From Sedimentitalea todarodis (lineage in GTDB: Bacteria; Pseudomonadota; Alphaproteobacteria; Rhodobacterales; Rhodobacteraceae): a DNA stretch of 64,000 nucleotides. This document shows, piece by piece, positions 10,149-19,142 of the stretch (its first letter is position 1; every line of letters begins with the position of its first letter). Made by a program: the position numbers and the translations under genes. Location of the stretch: NCBI RefSeq assembly GCF_032595355.1, contig NZ_JASMWN010000003.1, forward strand, positions 186,001-250,000, in the 5' to 3' direction. The notes below the pieces were generated by a model, which was not told the origin of the DNA, made no database searches, and saw only the letters and a program-made list of their open reading frames with translations.

Positions 10149-11342
10149 ATGGAACCTCTCGGCACATTCGATATCATCATCCGCGTCCTCTATCAGTTCA
10201 CCTCGGTGTGGATCGCGCTCATCATCCTGTTTGCCGTGTCGGTGGCCTTCAAGCGCAGGCTGGGTCTTTACGGCAAACTCTTTGACAGTCCGATCGGCAT
10301 GATCGGGTTTGCCCTGGTGATGTTCTGGGTTTTTACCGGTATCTTCGGCGCGCTCGACCTGATCGTGACCCATGATCCGCTGGCACAGATTTCCGGTATG
10401 AAGAACAAGGTGCCCGGTACGCCGCTCGCCTCGCCCGAAGAGGGCCAGTATGGGTGGTACCTGCTCGGCGGCGACAACCTTGCGCGCGACGTGTTCAGCC
10501 GCATGGTCAGCGGGGCGTGGGTCGTGGTGCAGATCGCGCCGCTTGCGACGCTGTTCGCCTTCATGGTCGGCATCACGCTGGGCCTGCCGGCGGGATACTA
10601 CGGCGGGCGGCTCGACACATTGCTGTCGTTTCTTGCCAACCTCATCCTCGCCTTCCCGGTGATCCTGCTCTTCTACCTGCTGGTCACACCGGAAATCGTG
10701 GCGACCGGCGTGCCCAACTACATGGCGACGGTACTCTTTGTCTTTCCCATCGTCTTTGTCGGCGTCCTTCTGAACTCGCGCTACTACACGCAGCCAAATT
10801 TCCGGACCCCGCTCCTCATCGGCGTGCTGGGCGTGATGCTCTGGCTTTACCTGTCGCTGATCTCCGAGGTCGGCACCAAGGTTTCTATCCTGCCCGGCGT
10901 GCTTGACATCTTCGACATTCCAGGCGGCATTCTCGTGGTGTTCGTGTCTGTGGTCTTCGTGAACTCACCCACGGTGTTCCGCATCGTGCGCGGGCTTTCC
11001 ATGGACATCAAGACCCGCGACTACGTGGCTGCCGCGCAGACACGTGGCGAAGGACCGTGGTACATCATGTTGTGGGAGATCCTGCCCAATGCGCGCGGCC
11101 CGCTGATCGTCGATTTCTGTCTGCGCATCGGCTACACCACCATCCTGCTCGGCACCCTCGGGTTCTTTGGCCTCGGCCTGCCACCCGAAAGCCCGGACTG
11201 GGGCAGCACAATCAACGAAGGGCGCAAACTCTTGTCGATCTACCTGCACCCCGCCCTGCCTCCGGCGTTTGCACTGCTCTCTTTGGTGTTAGGTCTTAAC
11301 CTGCTGGCAGACGGACTGCGTGAGGAGAGCCTCAAGGATTGA
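10149..11342 (+). CDS. Peptide ABC transporter permease, DppC/OppC type
   Basis: Second permease. The N-terminal region has the DppC-type cytoplasmic arm with LFDSPIGMIGFALVMFW. LGGDNLARDVFSRMVSGAW is the hallmark preceding the transmembrane core, and the EAA loop reads DYVAAAQTRGEGPWYIMLWEILPNARGP. The C-terminal LGLPPESPDWGSTINEGR is also typical. At 397 residues it is longer than standard DppC (about 300); extra hydrophobic segments near residues 180-260 account for this and are characteristic of a subgroup of these permeases. It probably pairs with the preceding permease as a heterodimer. Confidence 0.9.
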   Translation: MEPLGTFDIIIRVLYQFTSVWIALIILFAVSVAFKRRLGLYGKLFDSPIGMIGFALVMFWVFTGIFGALDLIVTHDPLAQISGMKNKVPGTPLASPEEGQYGWYLLGGDNLARDVFSRMVSGAWVVVQIAPLATLFAFMVGITLGLPAGYYGGRLDTLLSFLANLILAFPVILLFYLLVTPEIVATGVPNYMATVLFVFPIVFVGVLLNSRYYTQPNFRTPLLIGVLGVMLWLYLSLISEVGTKVSILPGVLDIFDIPGGILVVFVSVVFVNSPTVFRIVRGLSMDIKTRDYVAAAQTRGEGPWYIMLWEILPNARGPLIVDFCLRIGYTTILLGTLGFFGLGLPPESPDWGSTINEGRKLLSIYLHPALPPAFALLSLVLGLNLLADGLREESLKD

Positions 11343-11505
11343 GGATGTTCTGACGCGCGGTGGCGCAGCGCGAAAGACGCAGTCTTTTGCAGGCGCCGCA
11401 CACTGACGATTGTTGGCGCCCACTCAACCAATGGGCGACAAACAAGAAACAAGAATGTGCCGCAAGGCACTCATTTTCCTAACAACCCGCAACAGGGGAC
11501 ACGAC

Positions 11506-13590
11506 ATGGCAAAACTGGATTACGACGGACCGATCCTTGAAATCGACAAGCTGTCGATCTCGTTCTTCACCCGGTTGCGGGAAATCCCGGCGGTCATGGA
11601 CTTCTCGGTCACCGTCAGACCCGGTGAGGCGGTTGGCCTTGTCGGTGAATCCGGCTGTGGGAAATCCACCGTGGCCTTGGGGGTGATGCAGGATCTCGGC
11701 AAAAACGGGCGCGTCGTCGGCGGCTCGATCAAGTTCAAGGGGCGCGATCTGTCGGAGATGAGCGAAGAGGAACTGCGCGACATCCGGGGCAGCGAAATCG
11801 CGATGATCTACCAGGAACCCATGGCCTCGCTGAACCCGGCAATGAAGATCGGCAAACAGCTGATGGAAGTGCCGATGATTCATCAGGGCGCATCGGAAAA
11901 AGAGGCCTTCGAGCGCGCCCTTCAGGTGGTGACGGACGTCAAGCTGCCCGACCCCAAACGTATCCTGAATTCCTTCCCGCACCAACTCTCGGGTGGTCAG
12001 CAACAGCGTATCGTGATCGCGATGGCGTTGATGTCTGAACCGGCGCTTCTGATCCTTGATGAGCCCACCACCGCGCTCGATGTCACGGTCGAGGCCGCGA
12101 TTGTCGAACTGGTCAAGGATCTGGGTCGCAAATATGGCACCTCCATGCTGTTCATCAGCCACAACCTTGGCCTGGTACTGGAAACCTGCGACCGGATCTG
12201 CGTGATGTATTCCGGCGAGGCCGTCGAACGCGGCAGCATCGAGGATGTGTTTGACGAGATGCAGCACCCCTATACTCAGGCGCTCTTCCGTTCGATCCCC
12301 CTGCCCGGTGCCGACAAGAACAGCCGCCCACTGGTCGCGATCCCCGGCAATTTCCCCCTGCCCCACGAGCGGCCCAAGGGGTGCAACTTCGGTCCACGAT
12401 GCGACTATTTCGAAGAAGGCCGCTGTGATCAGGGCGACATCATGATGGAGCCGGTGCCAGGCAATGATCGCCACCACACCCGCTGTCTGAAGTTCAAGGA
12501 AATCGACTGGAACGCGCCGATGGAACTGGCGGAAACCAAGGTCAAGGGCGAGATCGGCGAAGTCGTCCTCAAGATGGACAATCTCAAGAAATACTACGAG
12601 GTTGCGGCAAATGCCATATTCGGCGGAGCCAGCAAGAAGGTCGTCAAGGCCAACGAAACCCTCAGCTTCGAGGCCCGCGAATCCGAAACTCTCGCCATCG
12701 TCGGTGAATCCGGTTGCGGCAAATCCACCTTTGCCAAGGTGCTGATGGGACTGGAAACGGCGACCGAGGGCCAAATCCTGCTCGATGGCAAGAATATCGA
12801 ACATATCCCCATCGAAAAGCGAGACACCAAGACCATCAGCGACGTGCAGATGGTGTTCCAGAACCCGTTTGACACGCTGAATCCGTCGATGGCCGTCGGT
12901 CGCCAGATCATCCGGGCGCTCGAAATCTTCGGCATCGGCAACAGCGAGGCCGAGCGCAAGGCGCGGATGCTGGAACTGCTCGATCTGGTGAAACTCCCGC
13001 GCGCCTTTGCGGAACGCATGCCCCGGCAGCTTTCCGGCGGGCAGAAACAGCGCGTCGGCATCGCGCGCGCCTTTGCCGGGGGCGCGCGCATCGTCGTCGC
13101 GGATGAGCCGGTCTCGGCGCTCGACGTGTCGGTCCAGGCTGCTGTCACCGATCTCTTGATGGAGATCCAGCGCGAGGAAAAGACCACGCTGCTCTTCATC
13201 AGCCACGACCTTTCAATCGTGCGCTACCTGTCGGACCGGGTCATGGTCATGTATCTCGGCCACGTGGTCGAACTGGGCACCACCGATCAGGTTTTCTCGC
13301 CGCCCTATCACCCCTATACCGAGGCGCTGCTTTCGGCGGTTCCCATTGCCGATACGTCGGTGAAGAAGAAGCATATCGTGCTGGAAGGTGATATTCCGTC
13401 CGCGATGAACCCGCCGAGCGGTTGCCCGTTCCAGACCCGCTGCCGTTGGAAATCCGAAGTGCCCGGCAATCTCTGCGAAAAAGAAGTGCCCCCGGTGCGG
13501 GTGCTGGCTGGCGATCATCAGGTCAAATGCCATCTCAGCGACGAGAAACTTGCCGAGATGGAACCGGTGATCCAGATAGCGGCGGAGTAA
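11506..13590 (+). CDS. Fused double ABC ATPase of the peptide importer (DppD-DppF type)
   Basis: One 694-residue chain carries both ATPase halves that other importers encode as DppD and DppF. Half one has Walker A GESGCGKST, signature LSGGQQQR, Walker B LLILDEP and an oligopeptide C-terminal domain with clustered cysteines near residues 290-330. Half two repeats GESGCGKST, LSGGQKQR, VVADEP and its own C-terminal domain with GCPFQTRC. I chose the ATG at 11506 (MAKLDYDGP), preceded by a GGGGAC sequence, over an unconserved extension. It lies 163 bases after the second permease. Confidence 0.92.
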   Translation: MAKLDYDGPILEIDKLSISFFTRLREIPAVMDFSVTVRPGEAVGLVGESGCGKSTVALGVMQDLGKNGRVVGGSIKFKGRDLSEMSEEELRDIRGSEIAMIYQEPMASLNPAMKIGKQLMEVPMIHQGASEKEAFERALQVVTDVKLPDPKRILNSFPHQLSGGQQQRIVIAMALMSEPALLILDEPTTALDVTVEAAIVELVKDLGRKYGTSMLFISHNLGLVLETCDRICVMYSGEAVERGSIEDVFDEMQHPYTQALFRSIPLPGADKNSRPLVAIPGNFPLPHERPKGCNFGPRCDYFEEGRCDQGDIMMEPVPGNDRHHTRCLKFKEIDWNAPMELAETKVKGEIGEVVLKMDNLKKYYEVAANAIFGGASKKVVKANETLSFEARESETLAIVGESGCGKSTFAKVLMGLETATEGQILLDGKNIEHIPIEKRDTKTISDVQMVFQNPFDTLNPSMAVGRQIIRALEIFGIGNSEAERKARMLELLDLVKLPRAFAERMPRQLSGGQKQRVGIARAFAGGARIVVADEPVSALDVSVQAAVTDLLMEIQREEKTTLLFISHDLSIVRYLSDRVMVMYLGHVVELGTTDQVFSPPYHPYTEALLSAVPIADTSVKKKHIVLEGDIPSAMNPPSGCPFQTRCRWKSEVPGNLCEKEVPPVRVLAGDHQVKCHLSDEKLAEMEPVIQIAAE

Positions 13591-13602
13591 TCCGCTCACA
13601 AA

Positions 13603-13630
13603 GACGCCCGCTTACGAAACCGCGGGCGTC
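13603..13630. terminator. Hairpin between convergent genes
   Basis: A perfect 9-base stem (13603-13611 with 13622-13630) and 10-base loop sit in the 78-base gap between the importer ATPase and the convergent secreted-protein gene. No T run follows on either strand, so termination here would be weak or factor-assisted. Confidence 0.5.
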
Positions 13631-13668
13631 CCTGCTAGTCCATTTCCAGTCTTGCTCAGATACTTCGG

Positions 13669-14187
13669 TCAGCGCGCTGCCTCACGCATGTATTCCGGCA
13701 GGTTGTCGGCGACTTCGTCCGCGAAAGCGTTGATCAGGGCAAAGTAGAAATCTGCCTTGCTCGGTTCGATGACCACATAGCCTTCGGGTGCTGAACCATC
13801 GGCTGACATGGCAACCAGATTGATCGCGCGGGTCACCGGGGTGGCGTTGGTTTGCGGGCTGGTGACCGCAACGACACCTTCCATCTGGTTGAATTCCATA
13901 CTGTCAGGCAGCAATGAGTCGCCGTCCAGCGAGACATCCTGAAGCGTCACGTCAACGATGTAGCCCTCCGGATCGTCGGCGGTTGCCACGCGTTCAATCA
14001 CGGCGGTTTCCAGATCGTTCTGCAATTGCGGATAGAGTTCGAGCACGTTGGAATCGTCGCTCGCGTCGATCGCGACGTCGACGGTCACCTCCTTGACCTT
14101 TGCATCTTCCGCAGTGGCGCTCAGCGCCGTGCAGAGCGACATCACCGAGGCCGCTCCCAGCATCAAGAATTTTGAACGAACTTGCAT
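13669..14187 (-). CDS. Secreted protein of unknown function (172 aa)
   Basis: I do not recognise the family. Residues 1-26 are a clear Sec signal peptide (KFLMLGAASVMSLCTALSATAED) with an Ala-x-Ala type cleavage site. The mature protein is about 145 residues, acidic, without cysteines and without further membrane segments. It has a mixed alpha/beta look, with several Val-rich strands (KEVTVDVAI, GYIVDVTLQDV, GVVAVT) and a helical C-terminus (ADFYFALINAFADEVADNLPEYM). It is therefore probably a periplasmic soluble protein. It is convergent with the peptide importer and 125 bases away from a same-strand lytic transglycosylase gene. Confidence 0.75.
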   Translation of the reverse strand: MQVRSKFLMLGAASVMSLCTALSATAEDAKVKEVTVDVAIDASDDSNVLELYPQLQNDLETAVIERVATADDPEGYIVDVTLQDVSLDGDSLLPDSMEFNQMEGVVAVTSPQTNATPVTRAINLVAMSADGSAPEGYVVIEPSKADFYFALINAFADEVADNLPEYMREAAR

Positions 14188-14312
14188 GTTTGATCTCCTT
14201 TTCTGTCTCCGCCGCCACTGCGGCAGATGCTGAAGAGAGAACGTCCATGCCCTGAAAAAGTTCCCGGCATCCCGGGATTGCGGCGAAAACCCGCTAGCTG
14301 GTTGGTCAGGGA

Positions 14313-14900
14313 TCAGCCCTTGCCCCAGATCACCTTCACGTAGTTCTTGGTTTCCTTGTAGGGCGGCACGCCCCCGTGCTTTTTGACGGCATCCGGCCCG
14401 GCGTTATACGCCGCCAAGGCCAGCCGCCACGAGCCAAACGCGCGAAATTGCCGTGCGAGATACCGTGCACCGCCATCGAGATTCTCATAGGGATTCTTGG
14501 GATCGACGCCAAGCGCCCGCGCGGTCGCCGGCATCAGCTGCGCCAGCCCAAGCGCCCCCTTGTGCGAACGGGCATTCGGATTCCAGCCGGATTCCTGTTG
14601 CACCAGTCGCGCGAAAAGCTCCTCGGGCACATTGTGCCGACGTGCCGCCTCCTTGGCCATGCTCAGGTACTTGCCCCGGTACTTGCCGCGATAGGACTGT
14701 GTGCCGCCTTTGCTGGGCGCGTGAATCGTCGGCGGTTTCAGCCGCGCTGAATTTGCGTACTGCTTGGACGCGCGGCCATCGAGCACCCGCGTCTGCGAGG
14801 CAAACAGGTTCCGCTTGTTCTTTGTCGAGAACATATCCGCATGTGCGGCATGCGCCAGCCCTATGCCCGCGATCGCAATCGTCAACGCCAACCTGCGCAT
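14313..14900 (-). CDS. Lytic transglycosylase, SLT domain
   Basis: This protein cleaves peptidoglycan glycan strands with formation of anhydromuramic ends. A signal peptide occupies residues 1-22 (RRLALTIAIAGIGLAHAAHA). A basic linker follows, then the catalytic goose-lysozyme-like domain from about residue 75. The catalytic glutamate is E103 in LVQQESGWNP; the family motifs GALGLAQLMPATA, NLDGGARYLA and ALAAYNAGPDAV follow. The start at 14900 (MRRLAL) has an AGGA sequence upstream; a GTG nine bases further upstream is also in frame. At 195 residues it is a minimal single-domain enzyme. Confidence 0.9.
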   Translation of the reverse strand: MRRLALTIAIAGIGLAHAAHADMFSTKNKRNLFASQTRVLDGRASKQYANSARLKPPTIHAPSKGGTQSYRGKYRGKYLSMAKEAARRHNVPEELFARLVQQESGWNPNARSHKGALGLAQLMPATARALGVDPKNPYENLDGGARYLARQFRAFGSWRLALAAYNAGPDAVKKHGGVPPYKETKNYVKVIWGKG

Positions 14901-14990
14901 CCGGCCCACTTCCTGCTCACTGTTCCTCGGCGCGCACTATACCCAATTCATCCGGAAATGCCAGACATCGGCGTCCGTGTGGCGTTTACA

Positions 14991-15020
14991 TTGTTTAAAC
15001 ATTTGTCCCGGACGTATAGT
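14991..15020 (+). promoter_or_regulatory. Probable ssb promoter
   Basis: TTGTTT (14991-14996), an 18-base spacer and TATAGT (15015-15020) lie 64 bases before the ssb start. The -35 overlaps a 10-base palindrome TGTTTAAACA that could bind a regulator. No GAAC-N7-GTTC alphaproteobacterial LexA box was seen in the gap. Confidence 0.4.
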
Positions 15021-15083
15021 CTGGCGCAAACCGGATCATCAGGATTCGGGTGCAGTCTACAACTTACAGGAACAGGAAGCGCC

Positions 15084-15602
15084 ATGGCCGGCTCAGTCAA
15101 CAAAGTCATTCTCATCGGAAACCTGGGCCGCGATCCCGAAGTGCGAACATTTCAGAACGGCGGCAAAGTGTGTAATTTGCGTATCGCCACAAGCGAAAAC
15201 TGGAAAGACAAGAACACCGGCGAGCGGCGCGAACGTACCGAATGGCATTCCGTTGCCATCTTTAACGATGGGCTTGTTCGCATTGCCGAACAATACCTGC
15301 GCAAAGGCAGTAAGGTCTATGTTGAAGGTCAGTTACAGACCCGCAAATGGCAGGATCAATCCGGTCAGGATCGCTATTCGACTGAAGTTGTTCTGCAAGG
15401 ATTTGGCGGTACCTTGACCATGCTCGATGGTCGTGATGGCGGCAGCGGCGGTCAGGGCGGCGGCTACGGCGGTGGTCAGGGCGGCGGCTATGACAGCGGC
15501 CCGCAGGACGATCGCTTTGGCGGCGGCCAGGGTGGTGGTGGCCAAGGCGGCGGTCAGAGCGCGCCATCCTCGCGCGACATGGATGACGAAATCCCGTTCT
15601 GA
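15084..15602 (+). CDS. ssb: Single-stranded DNA-binding protein
   Basis: SSB coats single-stranded DNA in replication, repair and recombination. The OB fold covers residues 1-110, starting with AGSVNKVILIGNLGRDPEVR and including RTEWHSVAIFNDGL and KVYVEGQLQTRKW. A flexible Gly/Gln-rich linker follows (about residues 120-160), and the acidic C-terminal tip DMDDEIPF is the docking tail for partner proteins. At 172 residues it has typical length. The ATG at 15084 has an AGGAAG ribosome site just upstream; a much longer frame read from 14841 is not credible because it crosses the promoter. Confidence 0.96.
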   Translation: MAGSVNKVILIGNLGRDPEVRTFQNGGKVCNLRIATSENWKDKNTGERRERTEWHSVAIFNDGLVRIAEQYLRKGSKVYVEGQLQTRKWQDQSGQDRYSTEVVLQGFGGTLTMLDGRDGGSGGQGGGYGGGQGGGYDSGPQDDRFGGGQGGGGQGGGQSAPSSRDMDDEIPF

Positions 15603-15660
15603 GGCAAGTCGCCAACCAACGGCATCGACGTCGGGCCACGCGCCGCCGACCCGTACAGCG

Positions 15661-16068
15661 TCACGCCTTGGGCGCGGCGCCGTAATCGTCTTCGCAAACA
15701 TGCTCCAGCCAGTTGGCGACCGACCCGTCCCGTGCCTCTTGCATTGCAATATGGGCCATACCGGTGTCAGGTGCCGCGCCATGCCAATGCTCCTCTTGCG
15801 GAGGTATCCACACCGTGTCTCCGGCGCGGATCACACGCGGCGCTTGTCCCCGCAGGCCAACCAGACCGACGCCCTCCGTCACATACAACGTCTGGCCCAG
15901 CGGGTGCGTGTGCCAGGCCGTGCGCGCCGAAGGTTCAAAACTCACCCGCAATGCACGCAGCCGCGCCGGATCAGGCGCTTCGACGATCGGGTCTTGCCAG
16001 ACGGTTCCGGTGAACCAGTCCGAACTGGCACGCCGTGACGGGCGGTTACCCGCAGGAAATATTTCCAT
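15661..16068 (-). CDS. Cupin-domain protein
   Basis: A single small cupin barrel of 135 residues. The first motif is HTHPLGQTLYVTEGVG (metal-binding histidines and glutamate) and the second is IPPQEEHWHGAAPD. The gene starts after an AAGGAGA ribosome site. Such small cupins are often annotated as carboxymuconolactone-decarboxylase-associated or general metal-binding proteins. The substrate cannot be inferred. It follows the ThDP enzyme gene on the same strand after 38 bases, so the two may be co-transcribed. Confidence 0.85.
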   Translation of the reverse strand: MEIFPAGNRPSRRASSDWFTGTVWQDPIVEAPDPARLRALRVSFEPSARTAWHTHPLGQTLYVTEGVGLVGLRGQAPRVIRAGDTVWIPPQEEHWHGAAPDTGMAHIAMQEARDGSVANWLEHVCEDDYGAAPKA

Positions 16069-16106
16069 CTCGTTTTCTCCTTATTGCGGCGCAACCGGGC
16101 AGACGC

Positions 16107-17660
16107 TCAGCAGGCCAGTTCGATCAGATATGGTCCGGAAACGGACAAGCCTGCCTTGATCGCCGCTTCCAGCCCCGGCGCATCCTCGGCGCGGCACCCA
16201 TCAACCCCCATGCCGCGCGCCATCTCGATCCAACCCAGATCAGGCCGGTTCAGGGACAACATGTCAACCGCGCGCGGACCCGGGTTCTGCACCCCCACAT
16301 TGGTCAACTCGCCGCGCAGGATCTGGTAGCTGCGATTGGCAAAGATCACGATGGTCACGTCCAGTTGCTCGCGGGCCATTGTCCACAGCGCCTGCGGTGT
16401 GTACATCGCGCTGCCATCGCCGATCAGCGCCAGAACCTTGCGGTCCGGACAGGCAATCGCCGCCCCGATCGCCACAGGTAGTCCGTAGCCAATAGACCCG
16501 CCGCAATTGTTTAGCCATGTGTGTGGCGATGCGCCTGTCGTTGGACCGAAAAAAGCGCGACCGGTAGTCACCGATTCATCCACCACGATACCGTTTTCCG
16601 GAATCGTACGGGCCAATACCGCGGCAATCGCTTCGGAGGTGGCTGGGCCTTGCGGCAATCCGATGTCCTGTCGCGCTCCAATGCCGGCGGGTAGCCGTTC
16701 CGCCGCCCCAACTGCGTCCGACAGCGCCTCTAGCGTGCCGACCAGATCATCGCCGGCGCCCGCGAGCGGTATGATATCGGCATCGTCGCGGGTCAAAACC
16801 GCTGGCTTGCCCGGATAGGCAAAGAACCCGATCGGCGCGCGCGCGCCCACCAAGACGATACGCCGGTACCCGCCGAGCGCGTCCAGAGCCAGATCAATCG
16901 GGTAAGGCACCTTGCCAACCGCGACCCGGCCCGCGCCGCGTTCCATCCGGGCGTTGGACCATTCCGACAGCAAGGCACATCCGGTCTGCGCCGCGATCCG
17001 CCCGGCTGCATCCAGCGCTGCATCGCTCAGTGCCCCGCCGCCCAGCAACAGCAGGCTGTCGGACCCTTTCAACGCGGCAATCGCCTGATCCAGCGCTGTC
17101 GTATCCAGATGTCCGCGCTCGGGCACAGCGCAGGGTTCGGCCACCTGCCCGCCTGTCGTCCAGGCCGTATCACTTGGCAGAATCAATGTCGCGACTTGCC
17201 CCGGCGGCGTCCGTGCGGCCTGGACCGCGCGTGCGGCATCCGCCCCGACATCGGCGGCACTCGCAGACGCATGAACCCAGTGGGAGACCGGGCGTGCGAT
17301 ACCCGCGATGTCGGAGGTCAGCGGCGCATCCAGTTCGATATGGCTCGCCGCGTGTTCGCCGACGATGTTGACCACGCCGGACCCGGCCTTTTTCGCGTTA
17401 TGCAGATTGGCAAGCCCGTTTGCCAGCCCTGGCCCCAGATGCAGCAGCGTACAGGCCGGGCGCCCCGCCATCCGGTAAAACCCGTCCGCCGCACCGGTCG
17501 CGACACCTTCAAACAGCGCCAGAACCGATCGCATGCCCGGCACCTGGTCCAGCGCCGCCACAAAATGCATCTCTGAGGTGCCCGGATTGGTGAAACAGGT
17601 ATCCACCTCGCTTGCGATCAGGGACCGCACCAGACTCTCTGCACCGTTCATTTCCGTCAT
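16107..17660 (-). CDS. ThDP-dependent enzyme, acetolactate synthase large subunit-like
   Basis: A three-domain thiamine-diphosphate enzyme of 517 residues. The N-terminal domain has the catalytic glutamate in LALFEGVATGAADGFYRMAG, a central domain follows, and the C-terminal domain has the ThDP/magnesium motif GDGSAMYTPQAL with the downstream asparagine in IFANRSYQ. Length and the NPGTSEMHFVAAL opening resemble benzoylformate decarboxylase and the acetolactate-synthase-like proteins that lack a regulatory subunit, rather than IlvB; a genuine IlvB lies at the window end. It diverges from the molybdenum hydroxylase operon 129 bases away. The ATG at 17660 has GGGGCAGGG upstream; a GTG and a later ATG are alternatives. 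The substrate is unknown. Confidence 0.85.
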   Translation of the reverse strand: MTEMNGAESLVRSLIASEVDTCFTNPGTSEMHFVAALDQVPGMRSVLALFEGVATGAADGFYRMAGRPACTLLHLGPGLANGLANLHNAKKAGSGVVNIVGEHAASHIELDAPLTSDIAGIARPVSHWVHASASAADVGADAARAVQAARTPPGQVATLILPSDTAWTTGGQVAEPCAVPERGHLDTTALDQAIAALKGSDSLLLLGGGALSDAALDAAGRIAAQTGCALLSEWSNARMERGAGRVAVGKVPYPIDLALDALGGYRRIVLVGARAPIGFFAYPGKPAVLTRDDADIIPLAGAGDDLVGTLEALSDAVGAAERLPAGIGARQDIGLPQGPATSEAIAAVLARTIPENGIVVDESVTTGRAFFGPTTGASPHTWLNNCGGSIGYGLPVAIGAAIACPDRKVLALIGDGSAMYTPQALWTMAREQLDVTIVIFANRSYQILRGELTNVGVQNPGPRAVDMLSLNRPDLGWIEMARGMGVDGCRAEDAPGLEAAIKAGLSVSGPYLIELAC

Positions 17661-17789
17661 CACCCTGCCCCTTTAAATTTTCCCGATCCTATGCGCAGCC
17701 CGAACAGCGATGCAAACAGTCTGGCAGGTGTTGCCGTTGGCTGCATGATCTGAAACAGTTGCGTGGCAAGTCCAGCGGGAGCCCGACAC

Positions 17790-18659
17790 ATGCACTACCA
17801 CACTCCGACCAGTTTTGATGACGCCATTGCGATCGCAGCAGAGGCCTCGGGCACCACGCGCTTTCTCGCGGGCGGAACCGACGTGCTCGTGCAGATGCGC
17901 GCCGACATCCTGACGCCTGACACCCTGATCAACATCAAGGGGATCAGCGGCGTCCAGGACATCACCCGCATGTCCGATGGCGGCTGGCAGATTGGCATCG
18001 CCGTCTCCGGCGCCGAAATGAGCGAACACCCCAATCTAGGCAGCGACTGGCCCGGCGTTGTCGAGGCCACCGACCTGATCGGATCGACCCAGATCCAGGG
18101 GCGGTGCACCATGGTCGGCAATCTCTGCAACGCCTCGCCCGCCGCCGACGCGGTGCCTGCCATGGTCGCGGCCGGGGCCAGCGTCACCGTGACCGGCCCG
18201 GGCGGCACGCGTCAGGTCGCGGTCGAAGACATCCCCACCGGTCCCGGCAAGACCAGTCTCGGCACCGGCGAAATGATCACCGCCGTGCATCTGCCACCGC
18301 GCGCATCACAGGGCGGAGATGCCTATCTGCGGTTCATCCCCCGCACGGAAATGGATATTGCGGTCGTCGGCTGCGGTATCAACCTGCGTCTTGACGGAGA
18401 AACGATCACCGAGGCACGTGTCGCGCTTGGTGCGGTTGCTCCCACGGTGCGGCTGGTGCCCGAGGCCGCAGAGGCGATCATCGGCACCACGCTTGACGAC
18501 GCGGCTCTGGCCGCCCTCGCAGCCGCGGCCAGCGCGGCCTGTTCCCCGATTGATGACAAACGCGGCACCGTCAAGTTCCGCACCCATGTGGCTGGCGTGC
18601 TGGCCCAACGCGCCGCGAAAATCGCCTACGCCCGCGCCCAGGGCGAAAAGGACAGCTGA
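17790..18659 (+). CDS. FAD-binding subunit of a molybdenum hydroxylase (CoxM type)
   Basis: The medium subunit carries FAD and passes electrons between the iron-sulfur subunit and the acceptor. The FAD motifs are FLAGGTDVLVQMRA near residue 32 and STQIQGRCTMVGNLCNASPAAD near residue 100. The C-terminal CO-dehydrogenase flavoprotein domain ends with KFRTHVAGVLAQRA. It has 289 residues, the usual size. The ATG at 17790 is the natural start; a GTG 27 bases upstream only adds an unconserved tail. The iron-sulfur subunit gene begins 3 bases after the stop. Confidence 0.93.
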   Translation: MHYHTPTSFDDAIAIAAEASGTTRFLAGGTDVLVQMRADILTPDTLINIKGISGVQDITRMSDGGWQIGIAVSGAEMSEHPNLGSDWPGVVEATDLIGSTQIQGRCTMVGNLCNASPAADAVPAMVAAGASVTVTGPGGTRQVAVEDIPTGPGKTSLGTGEMITAVHLPPRASQGGDAYLRFIPRTEMDIAVVGCGINLRLDGETITEARVALGAVAPTVRLVPEAAEAIIGTTLDDAALAALAAAASAACSPIDDKRGTVKFRTHVAGVLAQRAAKIAYARAQGEKDS

Positions 18660-18662
18660 ACC

Positions 18663-19142
18663 ATGAGCAAGATACACGTTACCACGACCATCAACGGCGA
18701 TCAGGTCGAATACCTGTGTGATCCACGCGAGACCCTGCTGGATGTGCTGCGCGACCGTCTCGGTCTTACCGGGGCCAAGGAAGGCTGCGGCACCGGCGAT
18801 TGCGGCGCCTGTTCGGTCACGCTCGACGGACGGCTGGTGTGTTCCTGCCTCGTGCTCGGGGCGGAGGCGGAAGGCCACGACATCACCACCATCGAAGGCA
18901 TGGCCACCGGCGAAGAGCTGCACCCGTTGCAACAGAAATTCATCGAGTATGCCGCCCTTCAATGCGGCATCTGTACACCCGGCATCCTGGTCGCGACCGA
19001 GGCGTTGCTGAAAAAGAACCCGAATCCCACGGAAACCGAAGTGCGCTATTGGCTGGCGGGAAATCTCTGCCGCTGCACTGGCTATGATAAGATCATTCGC
19101 GCCGTGATGGACACGGCAGCAGACATGCGGGAGGCGTCGTAA
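18663..19142 (+). CDS. [2Fe-2S] subunit of a molybdenum hydroxylase (CoxS type)
   Basis: The small subunit carries two [2Fe-2S] clusters. The plant-ferredoxin-like N-terminal domain has the cysteine pattern C-x4-C-x2-C in KEGCGTGDCGACSV plus a distal cysteine pair at LVCSCLV. The C-terminal helical domain has ALQCGICTPG and NLCRCTGYDKI. All eight expected ligands appear to be present, and 159 residues is the usual length. The stop codon shares its last A with the large-subunit start (TAATG). Confidence 0.95.
   Translation: MSKIHVTTTINGDQVEYLCDPRETLLDVLRDRLGLTGAKEGCGTGDCGACSVTLDGRLVCSCLVLGAEAEGHDITTIEGMATGEELHPLQQKFIEYAALQCGICTPGILVATEALLKKNPNPTETEVRYWLAGNLCRCTGYDKIIRAVMDTAADMREAS

Noticed and set aside
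11479..13206. 575-codon open frame on the minus strand opposite the fused ATPase
   Set aside because: Low-complexity His/Asp/Gly-rich translation typical of an antisense shadow; the plus strand has complete ABC motifs.
14910..15083. LexA box upstream of ssb
   Set aside because: No GAAC-N7-GTTC sequence is present in the divergent gap.
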